Shown: positions 8,158 through 17,941 of the stretch, one piece after another
Numbering within the stretch: the first letter of the stretch is position 1
Layout of the letters: each line of letters begins with the position of its first letter
Source: Sulfurimonas aquatica
GTDB lineage: Bacteria; Campylobacterota; Campylobacteria; Campylobacterales; Sulfurimonadaceae
Assembly (NCBI RefSeq): GCF_017357825.1
Contig: NZ_CP046072.1
Location: forward strand, 124,001-188,000
Direction of reading: 5' to 3'
DNA: 64,000 nt
The notes under the pieces: generated by a model
The model's database searches: none
Told to the model about the DNA's origin: nothing
What the model saw: the letters and a program-made list of their open reading frames with translations, nothing else
Position numbers and translations under genes: made by a program

Positions 8158-9927
8158 TTAAACCAACTGCCCCTTAACAAATTCGTTGTAGTGACCCTCT
8201 TCAGCTTCAAGCGCATCATGAGTTCCACTTTGAACAATTTTACCCTCTTCTAAAACGTAGATATAGTCCGCGTTTTTAACGGTTGAGAGCCTATGTGCGA
8301 TGGTGATGACTGTTTTATCTTTTAAAATTGGCTCAAGCATGATTTGAAGTTTTGCCTCCGTATGCACGTCAAGTGCTGAGGTAGACTCATCAAAGATGAC
8401 TACACTAGGATTTGCCACTATCATTCTAGCTATGCTTAAACGCTGTCTCTGTCCACCTGAGAGTCTAACACCATGATGACCGACTATGGTGTCTAGTTTG
8501 TCATCCATGCCCTCTACCATCTCTGTGAGTTGCGCAACTTCTAAGGCTCTTTCAATCGTCTCATCGCTAATGTTCTCTTTGCCCATAGTGATGTTAAAAC
8601 GCAGGCTAGAGTTAAAAAGGATGGGCATTTGAAGGACTAAAAATACCTTCTCTCTGAGTGAGCTTTTATCTAACTTCTCTATCTCCATGTCATTATACTT
8701 TATGCTTCCCGCACATTTTTCATAAAAACCGGAGATGATTTGAGCGAGTGTAGTTTTTCCACTTCCACTGGCACCAATGAGAGCGATTTTAGAGCCTGTA
8801 GCTATCTCTAGAGATATCTCTTGGAGGATGTTTTTCCCCTCTTTGTATGCAAAGTCCACGTTTTTGAGGGAGACGTTTATCTCATTTGAGTTAAGTATCT
8901 CTTCTCCACTCTCTTGCGTTTTAAGAATGAGTATCTTGTTTATTCTCTCTAACGCCGCCTTTGCTGCGGAATAGCTATACTGCATACTAAGCATGTCTTG
9001 AACGGGAGTCATGATAAACCAGATGTATCCAAACATGGCAAACATCATACCGATGCTCAACTCGCTATAGGCGACAAGCACTAGACCAGAAGCTCGAAGT
9101 ATCTCAAACATCACCAAAAAGATAGTGTATGAGAGTCTCTCATAAGCTACGTTTTTATAGCCATACTCGTTAGAGGTAGTTTGAATCTGTTTGGCTAACT
9201 TGTTAGCGCGTGAAAAAAAGTACTTCTCCTGATTACTCGCTTTTATCTGTCCAAAAAGCTCTAGCGTTTCGCCGATGTCCTCTTGAAAATTAGAGATAGA
9301 TTCATTCTCCTGTTTTTTGAGTTTTCCAACTATCGTAGACATTTTCTTACTCAGCAACATGATAAGCGGCTGTATGATGAGAATAAGAATACCAAGAATA
9401 GGATTGATGGCTATCATAACGCCACCGACTGCAACAAGCGTTAAAACGGAAGAGACTAACTTACTAACGCCAGTTATGATGAAAGTATCAAGAGTGTTTA
9501 CGTCTGTGACGAGATTTGAAGTGATGGCCCCACTTCCTAGGGTTTCATACTCATTCATCGCCGTAATTTGTAGATGGTTTATAAGACGCTTTCGAATCAT
9601 GTAGGTGACGTACTTTGCTATTTTTGTAAAGATTTTAGTCAAAACTACTGTTAAAAAGTAGTAGATAAAACGAAGAAAAATCACAGACAGAGTGACTATG
9701 AGTATGTAGTTAAACGCCGTAGTCCCACCAAGAAAATAGTTAATGGCATTTACAAATACTCCAGGCTTATCAAGAAGCACTTCATCAACCATAAATGGAA
9801 GCATTAGAGGGATGGGAACGCTTACAAGTATGGCTATAAGTGTAATAATCTGCCCATAAATGAGAGATGACTTTTTTTCTAAAACAAGATTTATAATGGT
9901 TTTGAGGTTTATTGTTTCATTGTTCAT
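8158..9927 (-). CDS. ABC exporter, fused membrane and ATPase domains (MsbA-like)
   Basis: A 589-residue half-transporter that should act as a homodimer in the inner membrane. Residues 1-310 hold six membrane helices of the type IV exporter fold (for example IALIVSVPIPLMLPFMV and FNYILIVTLSVIFLRFIYYF). Residues 340-589 hold the ATPase: Walker A GASGSGKTT, signature LSGGQRQR, Walker B VVIFDESTSALD and switch His in ITIAHRLST. The length equals MsbA and multidrug/lipid exporters. With no substrate gene alongside, lipid A flipping, peptide or drug export cannot be told apart. It is divergent from ppsA across 62 bases. Confidence 0.85.
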   Translation of the reverse strand: MNNETINLKTIINLVLEKKSSLIYGQIITLIAILVSVPIPLMLPFMVDEVLLDKPGVFVNAINYFLGGTTAFNYILIVTLSVIFLRFIYYFLTVVLTKIFTKIAKYVTYMIRKRLINHLQITAMNEYETLGSGAITSNLVTDVNTLDTFIITGVSKLVSSVLTLVAVGGVMIAINPILGILILIIQPLIMLLSKKMSTIVGKLKKQENESISNFQEDIGETLELFGQIKASNQEKYFFSRANKLAKQIQTTSNEYGYKNVAYERLSYTIFLVMFEILRASGLVLVAYSELSIGMMFAMFGYIWFIMTPVQDMLSMQYSYSAAKAALERINKILILKTQESGEEILNSNEINVSLKNVDFAYKEGKNILQEISLEIATGSKIALIGASGSGKTTLAQIISGFYEKCAGSIKYNDMEIEKLDKSSLREKVFLVLQMPILFNSSLRFNITMGKENISDETIERALEVAQLTEMVEGMDDKLDTIVGHHGVRLSGGQRQRLSIARMIVANPSVVIFDESTSALDVHTEAKLQIMLEPILKDKTVITIAHRLSTVKNADYIYVLEEGKIVQSGTHDALEAEEGHYNEFVKGQLV

Positions 9928-9989
9928 TTGGGAATTATAGCTTCATTTTATGTTACCATTAAGTAGAAAATTTAATCAGGAGAACTCCT

Positions 9990-12368
9990 ATGAGATACAT
10001 TCGCTTTTTTAATGAACTGAGTATAAAAGACGTGCCTATAGTTGGTGGGAAAAATGCTTCGCTTGGAGAGATGTACCAAAACCTTACCCCAAAAGGCGTG
10101 AAAGTTCCCAATGGATTTGCTACCACAAGTGAAGCTTACTGGTTACTCTTAGAAGAAAACTCCATCAAGGAGAAGATAAAAGAGATACTCTCCTCTTTAG
10201 ATATAGTTGACACTGATAATTTACAAAAAAGAGGAGGGGAGCTTAGAGAGCTAATCCTCTCTTGCAAACTCCCTCAAATTTTAGTTGATGAAATCTCAGA
10301 GGCTTATAAAAAACTCTCAGAGGAGTATGGTGTTAAGGACGTAGACGTGGCGGTTCGCTCATCTGGAACCGCCGAAGATTTACCTGATGCAAGTTTTGCA
10401 GGTCAGCAGGAGAGTTTCTTAAACGTAAGTAGCGAAGAGGAACTCCTCTCTTGCGTTAAGAGATGTTTTGCTTCTCTTTTTACCGATAGAGCCATTAGCT
10501 ATAGACAAAGCCGAGGGTACGATCATCTAAAGGTAGCACTCTCCGTTGGCGTTCAAAAGATGGTGCGAAGCGATAGCGCTTCGAGTGGCATAATGTTTAG
10601 CGTAGATACGGAGAGTGGCTCAGAAGAGCTTATCCTCATAAACTCTAGCTGGGGACTTGGCGAGAACGTAGTGAGTGGAAGAGTAAACGCCGATGAGTTC
10701 TTCGTCTTTAAACCTATGCTAAAAAAAGGCATGAAAAGTATCATAAAATGCTCCCTTGGAAGTAAAAAAGAGAGGATGATATATACCAATGATGGAAGCA
10801 GAACATTAAATATACCAACAACTGAAGAGGAGAGAAACTCCTATTCGCTCAGTGATGAAGAGATTACTCAACTAGCAGAGCACGCTCTAATAATAGAAGA
10901 GCATTACAAACTGCATATGGACATAGAGTGGGCAAAAGATGCCAAAGACGAGAAGCTCTACATAGTCCAAGCCCGTCCTGAAACGGTTCAAAGTAAGCTA
11001 AGTAAAGAGGTAAATGTTACAAAGTTTAGCATCAAAAAAAATGAGGATACGAAACTGCTTCTCTCTGGTAGAGCCGTGGGAGAGAAGATAGGCATTGGTC
11101 GTGTGAGCATCATTAAAAGTGTAGATGAGTTTCATAAGTTTACTAAGGGTGATATCTTAGTTGCAGATACTACCAACCCTGACTGGGAACCCATCATGAA
11201 AAAAGCCTCTGGGCTTATCACCAACAGAGGAAGTCGAACTTGTCATGCCGCCATTGTAGCAAGAGAGATAGGAGTCGCCGCCATTGTTGGATGTACAAAC
11301 GCGACTGAGGTCTTAAAAGATGCACAAGTTGTGAGTGTGAGTTGTGCGGAGGGAGATGAGGGATATGTTTATGAGGGTGCGGTTGATTATGAAGTGGAGA
11401 CAACAGATATCTCTTCACTCAAACCCACTAAAACAAAACTCTTTATGAACATAGCAAATCCTGCAGAAGCCTTTAAGTTCGCAAAAATTCCAAATGATGG
11501 CGTAGGGCTCGCACGTATGGAATTTATCATCAACGGCTCTATAAACGCTCATCCTATGGCGCTTGTAAATATGAGTAAGGGTAAAAAAGTAAAAGACAGT
11601 GAAGATATCATGGCGTTTATGTTGCCATTTAAAAATCCTAAAGCATTTTTTGTGCAAAAACTTAGCGAAGGCATAGCAAGCATAGCCGCGGCGTTTTATC
11701 CTAACCCCGTTATCATCAGAACGAGCGACTTTAAGAGTAGCGAGTATAGAAATATGCGAGGCGGCTTAGAATACGAGGCGCAAGAAGAGAACCCTATGAT
11801 AGGCTTTAGAGGGGCGAGCCGCTATAGCGACAAGAGCTATAGAGAAGCGTTTGAGTGGGAGTGTGAAGCGCTTAAAAACGTAAGAGACGAGATGGGACTA
11901 ACAAACATAAAAATAATGCTCCCCTTTGTAAGAACGCCGGCTGAGGGAAAGAGCGTCATCGAGATTATGAATGCAAAGGGTTTACTCCAAGGCGAAAATG
12001 ATTTAGAGATATACGCGATGTGTGAGATTCCCTCAAACGTCATCCTAGCAGATAAGTTTTTAGAGATCTTTGATGGCTACTCCATAGGTTCAAACGACCT
12101 AACGCAACTAACGCTTGGGGTTGACCGAGAAAGCGCAAAAATAGCGCATATATTTGATGAGAGAGACGAAGCGGTTAAGCGAATGTTGCAGATGGCTATT
12201 GTGGCATGTAAAAAGGCTGGTAAATACATAGGCATATGCGGACAAGCCCCATCGGATTATCCTGAGATTACAAAGTTTTTAGTCGAGCAAGGCATAGACT
12301 CCATCTCGCTAAATCCTGATTCCATCTACAAGATGCATAAATTGGTAAGTGAATTAGAACAAGAGTAG
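9990..12368 (+). CDS. ppsA: Phosphoenolpyruvate synthase
   Basis: A 792-residue enzyme, the usual PpsA length, converting pyruvate, ATP and water to PEP, AMP and phosphate. This feeds gluconeogenesis, as expected for an autotroph. The N-terminal ATP-grasp domain starts with VGGKNASLGEM and has VAVRSSGTAEDLP. The swivelling phosphohistidine domain has the catalytic His in SRTCHAAIVAREIG (about residue 417). The C-terminal PEP/pyruvate barrel has GSNDLTQLTLGVDR and CGQAPSD with the conserved Cys. The start ATG is preceded by AGGAGA. PPDK shares the fold but is longer, so PpsA is preferred. Confidence 0.95.
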   Translation: MRYIRFFNELSIKDVPIVGGKNASLGEMYQNLTPKGVKVPNGFATTSEAYWLLLEENSIKEKIKEILSSLDIVDTDNLQKRGGELRELILSCKLPQILVDEISEAYKKLSEEYGVKDVDVAVRSSGTAEDLPDASFAGQQESFLNVSSEEELLSCVKRCFASLFTDRAISYRQSRGYDHLKVALSVGVQKMVRSDSASSGIMFSVDTESGSEELILINSSWGLGENVVSGRVNADEFFVFKPMLKKGMKSIIKCSLGSKKERMIYTNDGSRTLNIPTTEEERNSYSLSDEEITQLAEHALIIEEHYKLHMDIEWAKDAKDEKLYIVQARPETVQSKLSKEVNVTKFSIKKNEDTKLLLSGRAVGEKIGIGRVSIIKSVDEFHKFTKGDILVADTTNPDWEPIMKKASGLITNRGSRTCHAAIVAREIGVAAIVGCTNATEVLKDAQVVSVSCAEGDEGYVYEGAVDYEVETTDISSLKPTKTKLFMNIANPAEAFKFAKIPNDGVGLARMEFIINGSINAHPMALVNMSKGKKVKDSEDIMAFMLPFKNPKAFFVQKLSEGIASIAAAFYPNPVIIRTSDFKSSEYRNMRGGLEYEAQEENPMIGFRGASRYSDKSYREAFEWECEALKNVRDEMGLTNIKIMLPFVRTPAEGKSVIEIMNAKGLLQGENDLEIYAMCEIPSNVILADKFLEIFDGYSIGSNDLTQLTLGVDRESAKIAHIFDERDEAVKRMLQMAIVACKKAGKYIGICGQAPSDYPEITKFLVEQGIDSISLNPDSIYKMHKLVSELEQE

Positions 12369-12401
12369 ATATAATTAGAGCAGATTAAAAGGAGTAATTA
12401 A

Positions 12402-12890
12402 ATGAATGAACATGAAGAGTTGCCAACAGAACACGAAGATCCGCTAATAGCATTTTTACATAAGAGCATTCGAATAGCTGTTAAAATTTTAGCTATTTTA
12501 ATGGTTTTTGTAATATTTTGGGGTGTTGGCGACGTTTTTTATGTTCTTTATAATAATTTAATGGCGCCACCATTTATGCTTTTAAGTATTACAGACATAT
12601 TTAAAACTTTTGCCGCATTTTTAGCAGTTCTTATTGCCATAGAGATTTATCAAAATATTGTGTTGTATTTAAGAACGGACATCATACCTATAAAACTGGT
12701 TGTGGCTACTGCTCTTATGGCAATAGCAAGAAAGGTTATAATCATAGATTTTGCGACTATTACTCCAGCATATATCTACTCAACTGCCGCTGTTGTATTG
12801 GCATTGGGTATTACCTACTATCTCGTAGGAAAACATCATAAAGAGAGACTTATTGAAGAGAGAGGCAAACCTAAAGATGATAAGAGTTAG
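12402..12890 (+). CDS. PsiE-like small membrane protein
   Basis: A 162-residue protein with four predicted membrane helices (about 25-50, 60-82, 88-108 and 118-140) and charged termini. The pattern RIAVKILAILMVFVIFWGV, then IAIEIYQNIVLYLRT and MAIARKVIIID, matches the phosphate-starvation-inducible PsiE family as I remember it. The biochemical function of that family is not known. It has a good ribosome site (AAGGAG before ATG 12402), follows ppsA by 33 bases and may share its transcript. It ends 3 bases from the convergent metallophosphoesterase gene. Confidence 0.65.
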   Translation: MNEHEELPTEHEDPLIAFLHKSIRIAVKILAILMVFVIFWGVGDVFYVLYNNLMAPPFMLLSITDIFKTFAAFLAVLIAIEIYQNIVLYLRTDIIPIKLVVATALMAIARKVIIIDFATITPAYIYSTAAVVLALGITYYLVGKHHKERLIEERGKPKDDKS

Positions 12891-12893
12891 CTC

Positions 12894-14039
12894 TTAACTC
12901 GGTAGAAGTCTTATCTCACTTATCTCTGCACTTGCTCCCAAACGCATAGGCGGTCCCCAAAAACCCGTTCCTTTGTTGACATAGATTTGTAGGTTTTCAT
13001 TATGCTGGTGTAGTCCACTGATGTAGGGCTGTACTACTTTTACTAAAAATCTAAAGGGATAGAGTTGCCCTCCATGGGTATGTCCACTAAGCATCAAGTC
13101 AACACCCTCTTGTACTTCGTCTATATACTTTGGTTGGTGAGCAAGCAGAACTGTAGGAGCATCTTTTTTACCCTTAAGTGCTGATTCTAAATCAGGTATG
13201 AAAGTGAGTGAGCGGTAACCAAATACGTCATAAACGCCAGCGAGATTAAAGCCTTCATTCTCTTTACCTATATATACATTTTCATTTTCTAGAACTCGTA
13301 TGCCTATGGATTTGACGCTCTGTATGATTTTTTCTATGTTATGAAAATACTCATGATTTCCCACGATAAAAAAAGTGCCATATTTTGAGTCGAGCTTTTT
13401 AAGCTCATCCATCGCTGCTTGTGCTTTAGATATCTCTATGTCAACTAAATCTCCAGTGATAACTACGAGATCTGGGTTTGTGGCGTTTACTCTTTTTACT
13501 AAGATGTTTATAAAGTTTTTATCTATAAGCCCACCTATATGTATGTCACTGAGTTGGATGATTTTATACTCTTTATTTAACTTCTTTATTTTTATCTCTA
13601 CTTTTTCTAGCTCTATAGTTCTCGCATTGTAAATCGCTTTTGCGCTTAGGCTAGAAGCCGCGAGTAGGGATGAAGCGTCTAGAGAGCGTTTGAAAAACTT
13701 TCTGCGTTTAGGAGAGAGTGGAGTATGATGCAGAAGTACTCTTGAGATGTCATAAATAACTGTAGTACAAAAGAGTAAAAACAAAACGCCAACAGGTAGA
13801 CTAAACAAAAAATAGAGCCAGTTTGGTATGTTTATGTAGTATCGACCAAGCACATAAAATAAAATCCCGATGAGGTTTAAAACTAAAAATATTCGTAAGT
13901 AGTGTTTATGCTTCAAAGTGATGTCAAGATGTGTAATAAGTCTTTTTGATATGTACATGTTTAGTAGTGAAAAGACACCAAGTAGGGCTAGAGTAAATAG
14001 TATTGGTTTCAATAATTTTCCTTTGTCTAATTTTATCAT
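12894..14039 (-). CDS. Membrane-anchored calcineurin-like metallophosphoesterase (YkuE/YaeI-like)
   Basis: 381 residues. Residues 1-105 contain three or four membrane helices, then a basic linker (SPKRRKFFKRS) and the phosphoesterase domain from about residue 150. All metal-binding motifs are present: DIH in IQLSDIHIGG, GD in VVITGDLVD, GNHE in FFIVGNHEYFH, H in LLAHQPKYID and GHTHGGQ in MLSGHTHGGQL. The layout resembles YkuE/YaeI-type enzymes acting on phosphodiesters at the membrane. The exact substrate is not evident. Confidence 0.82.
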   Translation of the reverse strand: MIKLDKGKLLKPILFTLALLGVFSLLNMYISKRLITHLDITLKHKHYLRIFLVLNLIGILFYVLGRYYINIPNWLYFLFSLPVGVLFLLFCTTVIYDISRVLLHHTPLSPKRRKFFKRSLDASSLLAASSLSAKAIYNARTIELEKVEIKIKKLNKEYKIIQLSDIHIGGLIDKNFINILVKRVNATNPDLVVITGDLVDIEISKAQAAMDELKKLDSKYGTFFIVGNHEYFHNIEKIIQSVKSIGIRVLENENVYIGKENEGFNLAGVYDVFGYRSLTFIPDLESALKGKKDAPTVLLAHQPKYIDEVQEGVDLMLSGHTHGGQLYPFRFLVKVVQPYISGLHQHNENLQIYVNKGTGFWGPPMRLGASAEISEIRLLPS

Positions 14040-14086
14040 TACAGAGATAATGGATTTGTTTTAAATGAGTTAAATCTTATATTAAT

Positions 14087-14092
14087 TATAAT
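14087..14092 (+). promoter_or_regulatory. TATAAT -10 box very close to a gene start
   Basis: TATAAT at 14087-14092 would place transcription start near 14099. That makes ATG 14108, not ATG 14093, the likely start of the next gene, with a leader of only about nine bases. Confidence 0.4.
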
Positions 14093-14107
14093 ATGATATT
14101 ATTCTGT

Positions 14108-14968
14108 ATGAAAAATATACTTTTAATTATACTAATAAATGCTCTACGTTTAAGTGCTATGGAGACTGAAACCCTACACTCTAGTGCCTCTGTTTATTAT
14201 GAAAATATTAACTTCTCTAATTCGCTTCAAAAAGAGAATGGTAATGTTTATGGAGTTGGTGCAGACTTGCATTATGGAGTCTCTGAGTTACAGGTAACTT
14301 ATGAAAGAGGAGAGACTAATACTATTCAGCCACCTCTATCTGATGACTTAAAAACAGATAAACTCTTTTTTAAATATGGCCACAAGATTAATGAAAAACT
14401 TGCTATAAATCTTCATTCCATCTCTATATTAAATGACAATATTGCCATTACAGATAAAGGACAAGGCTATGGAGTTGGGCTTGAGTATAGTTTTAGTGAT
14501 GCATTTTCTACATCTTTTACACAATACTATAGTGACTATTATGATTTTGACGTTTATCAAAGTGATATAAAGCTGGCCTATAAAGTAGAAATAGATAAAT
14601 TTCATATGAAGTTTAGTTCTATAACAAAGTACATAAATATAGATGAATCTAATGCAAATATATTTACAAAAAATGCTAAAGAAAACTATCTAACATCAGG
14701 GTTGAAATTTCACTCTCACTATCAGAGTTATCACTTTGGTTTTGGGGCTTATTTTGGAGAGAGGATTTTTGCCATCATGAATGATGGTTTGAAAGTACAA
14801 CACCACTCAATGCGGATAGATAGAACATATGTCTTAGGTATTGGTAAAAATATATCAGACTTTGTTTTAAGAGCTCAGTATATATTTCAACGAGCAGAAG
14901 AGTTGCCTCTAAAGAATAAAAATGTATATACCAAAAACACACGATTTATAGTTAGTCATAAATTTTAA
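14108..14968 (+). CDS. Putative outer membrane beta-barrel protein of unknown function
   Basis: About 286 residues with a signal peptide (MKNILLIILINALRLSAMETE). The rest is a series of amphipathic strands alternating with short turns (SASVYYENINF, LQVTYERGET, AINLHSISIL, GVGLEYSFSDAFSTSFTQYY, FVLRAQYIFQRAEE) and ends in an aromatic-terminated strand (NTRFIVSHKF), a typical C-terminal barrel signal. I do not recognise a named family. The start at 14108 is chosen because it gives a clean signal peptide and lies downstream of the predicted transcription start; an ATG at 14093 would add five residues. The next gene is a diguanylate cyclase on the same strand. Confidence 0.65.
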   Translation: MKNILLIILINALRLSAMETETLHSSASVYYENINFSNSLQKENGNVYGVGADLHYGVSELQVTYERGETNTIQPPLSDDLKTDKLFFKYGHKINEKLAINLHSISILNDNIAITDKGQGYGVGLEYSFSDAFSTSFTQYYSDYYDFDVYQSDIKLAYKVEIDKFHMKFSSITKYINIDESNANIFTKNAKENYLTSGLKFHSHYQSYHFGFGAYFGERIFAIMNDGLKVQHHSMRIDRTYVLGIGKNISDFVLRAQYIFQRAEELPLKNKNVYTKNTRFIVSHKF

Positions 14969-14989
14969 GATAAATTATTATTTTTAGTG

Positions 14990-14995
14990 TATAAT
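14990..14995 (+). promoter_or_regulatory. Putative -10 box of the diguanylate cyclase gene
   Basis: TATAAT lies 24 bases before ATG 15019, and AAGGGGT provides a ribosome site between them. No convincing -35 hexamer is seen, which is common in Campylobacterota promoters. Confidence 0.35.
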
Positions 14996-15018
14996 CTGAT
15001 ATCAAATAAGGGGTAGAA

Positions 15019-16446
15019 ATGAGTACAAAGTATCGTATCGTATCAAGCATCATTTTTTTACTCCTACTACTTAGTATTGGTTTATCGGTTTTAAATTACT
15101 ATATCATACTTCAGAGTACAAAAAAGCAGTTAGAATATTCAGATATTCCACTAAGCACAACAAACATATACAATGAAATCCAAAAAAACTTGATAGAACC
15201 AAATCTAGTCTCTTCGGTAATGGCACAAGATACATTTTTAAAAGAGTGGCTGATACATGAAGAGCATGATGTAGAGAGTATAACTGAGTATCTCAAATCA
15301 ATCAGAAAAAAGTATGGACTACTCACTGTTTTTTTAGCATCAGATAAGACAAATAAGTACTACACCTCCAAGGGCCTTGTTGAAGAGATGAGTAGAAAGA
15401 GGGAGCGAAATCTCTGGTATTATAAATTTAAAGATAATAATCTAGAGAATGAAATAAATATCGATTATAATAAATATGCTGACAATAATCTAATAATGTT
15501 TATAAACCACAAAATTTTTAATGCTAATCAGAAGATGATAGGGGCAGTCGGTGTAGGTATAAAAGTGTTTTATATAAACGAGATGCTAAAGCAAGCACGT
15601 AAAACATACAAGCTAAATGTCTACTTTATTAATGAAAAAGGCAGAGTAGTCCTTAAAGAAGAGGCATTTAATAGCTTTCATAGTACTAGGCACAATAGTG
15701 AACTAAATGATGCTTTGATAAATCCTACTGGTGGAACTCTAAAGCATAAATATAATTCACAAGAGTATATAACACACTCGAAGTATATTCCAGAGTTAGA
15801 TCTTTATCTCATAGTAGAGGCAAAGGTATCTGATTTTACATCTGATGTGATATCAACCTTTTATATAAACTTAATTATCTCATTGCTTATTACGACCTTA
15901 ATTCTTCTTGTTGTTCTTAGAATGGTTAGTCGCAATAATGAAAAACTAGAACACCTTGCTCAACATGACACTTTGACATCACTCATGAATAGAAGATCCT
16001 TTAACGATGCTCTGGAGCAGTTGATTTTAAGAAATCAAAGAAAAGAGCAAAAGAACTCCATCATCTTCTTAGATATTGATGATTTTAAAAGGGTCAATGA
16101 TACCAAAGGGCATCAGATTGGCGACAAGGTATTGGTCCGTGTCTCAAAAATACTCAAAGAGACACTAAGACAGACTGATTTAGTGGCTAGATGGGGAGGA
16201 GAGGAGTTTATAGTACTCTGTATAGATTCAGAAATCAGTGATGCAGAGTTAATAGCAGAGAACATAAGAGTCAAAATACAAAACGACAAGGAACTCCAAG
16301 AGCTTCTTACACATGAACTCACTGCTAGCTTTGGTGTTACAAAGATAGCTAAAGGTGAGAGCTCTTTAGAGCTTATTAAAAGAGTTGATAAGGCTCTTTA
16401 TAAAGCAAAAGAAGAGGGAAAAAATAGAATAGTTTTATCGGTGTAG
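15019..16446 (+). CDS. Membrane-bound diguanylate cyclase with periplasmic sensor domain
   Basis: 475 residues. A membrane helix at about 9-33 and another at about 276-300 enclose a periplasmic domain of roughly 240 residues that looks like a Cache-type ligand sensor (MIGAVGVGIKVFYINEML, then LDLYLIVEA). The C-terminal GGDEF domain has the active motif GGEEF (RWGGEEFIVL) and, five residues before it, RQTD, the RxxD inhibitory c-di-GMP site. It should therefore be an active, product-inhibited c-di-GMP synthase responding to an external signal that is not known. Confidence 0.88.
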   Translation: MSTKYRIVSSIIFLLLLLSIGLSVLNYYIILQSTKKQLEYSDIPLSTTNIYNEIQKNLIEPNLVSSVMAQDTFLKEWLIHEEHDVESITEYLKSIRKKYGLLTVFLASDKTNKYYTSKGLVEEMSRKRERNLWYYKFKDNNLENEINIDYNKYADNNLIMFINHKIFNANQKMIGAVGVGIKVFYINEMLKQARKTYKLNVYFINEKGRVVLKEEAFNSFHSTRHNSELNDALINPTGGTLKHKYNSQEYITHSKYIPELDLYLIVEAKVSDFTSDVISTFYINLIISLLITTLILLVVLRMVSRNNEKLEHLAQHDTLTSLMNRRSFNDALEQLILRNQRKEQKNSIIFLDIDDFKRVNDTKGHQIGDKVLVRVSKILKETLRQTDLVARWGGEEFIVLCIDSEISDAELIAENIRVKIQNDKELQELLTHELTASFGVTKIAKGESSLELIKRVDKALYKAKEEGKNRIVLSV

Positions 16447-16462
16447 ATGATAGAGGTTTGAA

Positions 16463-16486
16463 GCTCTTTAAAAGGGTTTCAAGAGC
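16463..16486. terminator. Possible bidirectional terminator hairpin
   Basis: GCTCTT (16463-16468) pairs with AAGAGC (16481-16486) around a 12-base loop. It fills the 40-base gap between the convergent diguanylate cyclase and gltX genes and abuts the gltX stop. No strong T-run follows on either strand. Confidence 0.35.
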
Positions 16487-17875
16487 CTAAGAGAGTGCAG
16501 TCATCGCGTTTGCAATGCGTAGCATCGTCTCCTCTTTACCTATGACAGACATTACTTCATCAAGTCCTGGACCGCTTAGTTTTCCAAGCAGCGCAACGCG
16601 AAGAGGCTGGCCAATCTTACCAAATCCTATCTCCATCTCCTCTACAACACTCTCCATAACTTTATGATAGTCTACTGGCAAATGAAGTTCGTCAGCACTA
16701 GATAGTTTAGCTCCAAACTTATTTAAGACCTCGATAGCATTGCCTTTAAAAGCTTTTTTTACTGCTTTTTCATCATAAGTGTGTGGCGTTGTAAGTACCT
16801 CATTTACAAGAAGTACTAGCTCTTGTAGGGTTTTAGCTCTCTCTTTAAGAGTGTCGAGTAATATTTCGCGTTTATCATGTGAAGTAAGAACCAGTCCATA
16901 CTCAGTAAGTAGTTGTGCTAGTGTATCATTTGAAGTGTTTTTAATGTAGTGAGCATTAAGCCAGTCGAGTTTTTCAGTGTTGTAGATAGAAGCTGATTTG
17001 TTTATATCTTCAGGGTTAAAAAGGTGAATCATCTCATCCATAGAGAAAATCTCTTGATCCCCATGACTCCATCCTAAACGCACAAGAAAGTTTAAAAGAG
17101 CGGCTGGTGTATAACCCATCTCTTTATAAGCCATCACGTCTGTTGCACCGTCGCGTTTAGAGAGTTTTTTCCCTGCAGAGTTATGTATCATTGGAACATG
17201 ATAAAACGCAGGTATATCAAAACCTAAAGCCTCATATACAACTATCTGTTTTGGAGTGTTTGAGAGGTGGTCGTCTCCACGGATAACTTCGTTTATTCCC
17301 ATGAGGTGGTCATCTATAGCCACGACAAAGTTATATGTTGGTGCGCCATCTGCGCGGGCGATTACAAAATCATCTAAGATATCTTCGGCTTGAAAACTTA
17401 CATCTCCTTTAACGCCATCTTTTACAATAATCTCTCCCGTTTTAGGTGCTTTTATACGGATAACAGGCTCAACGCCCTCTGGTGGAGTACCATGAAAGTC
17501 ACGGTATCTTCCATCATACATAGTACGTTCTTTATTTGCCATCTGAGTTTCGCGAAGCTCTGTAAGCTCCTCTTTACTCATGTAACATTTATAAGCCTTG
17601 CCCTCATCTAAAAGTTGCTTGATGTATTTTGCATATATCTCATCGCGTTGGCTCTGGTACGTTATCTCACCATCATGCTCAAGACCTAACCAATCAAAGG
17701 CTTTAAGAATAGCCTGAGTAGCTTCCTCAGAGTTTCTAGCCTTATCTGTATCTTCTATGCGAAGTACAAACTTACCACCGTTCTTTTTCGCCCACAGATA
17801 AGAGAAAAGTGCAGTACGAAGACCGCCAATGTGAAGATATCCAGTAGGACTTGGAGCAAAACGAGTTACAACCAT
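16487..17875 (-). CDS. gltX: Glutamyl-tRNA synthetase (GltX1 type)
   Basis: A 462-residue class I synthetase charging tRNA-Glu. It has the HIGH-type motif in PSPTGYLHIGGLRTA, the KMSKS-type motif in GKKLSKRDGA and the IEDTD signature. Campylobacterota usually carry two paralogues. The N-terminal YLHIGGLRTALF and overall length resemble H. pylori GltX1, which charges tRNA-Glu, rather than the shorter GltX2, which has DMHIGNLR and misacylates tRNA-Gln. The gene stands alone on the minus strand between two c-di-GMP genes. Confidence 0.95.
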   Translation of the reverse strand: MVVTRFAPSPTGYLHIGGLRTALFSYLWAKKNGGKFVLRIEDTDKARNSEEATQAILKAFDWLGLEHDGEITYQSQRDEIYAKYIKQLLDEGKAYKCYMSKEELTELRETQMANKERTMYDGRYRDFHGTPPEGVEPVIRIKAPKTGEIIVKDGVKGDVSFQAEDILDDFVIARADGAPTYNFVVAIDDHLMGINEVIRGDDHLSNTPKQIVVYEALGFDIPAFYHVPMIHNSAGKKLSKRDGATDVMAYKEMGYTPAALLNFLVRLGWSHGDQEIFSMDEMIHLFNPEDINKSASIYNTEKLDWLNAHYIKNTSNDTLAQLLTEYGLVLTSHDKREILLDTLKERAKTLQELVLLVNEVLTTPHTYDEKAVKKAFKGNAIEVLNKFGAKLSSADELHLPVDYHKVMESVVEEMEIGFGKIGQPLRVALLGKLSGPGLDEVMSVIGKEETMLRIANAMTALS

Positions 17876-17941
17876 GAGAGAGCCTTTTATTTAAGTAATC
17901 AAATTTTAGAGTATTGTTTGTTAAAGTGGGGTAAAAGTGAG

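Noticed and set aside
11218-11418. His/Pro/Gln-rich minus-strand frame in ppsA
   Set aside because: Composition artefact from the ppsA phosphohistidine region read in antisense.
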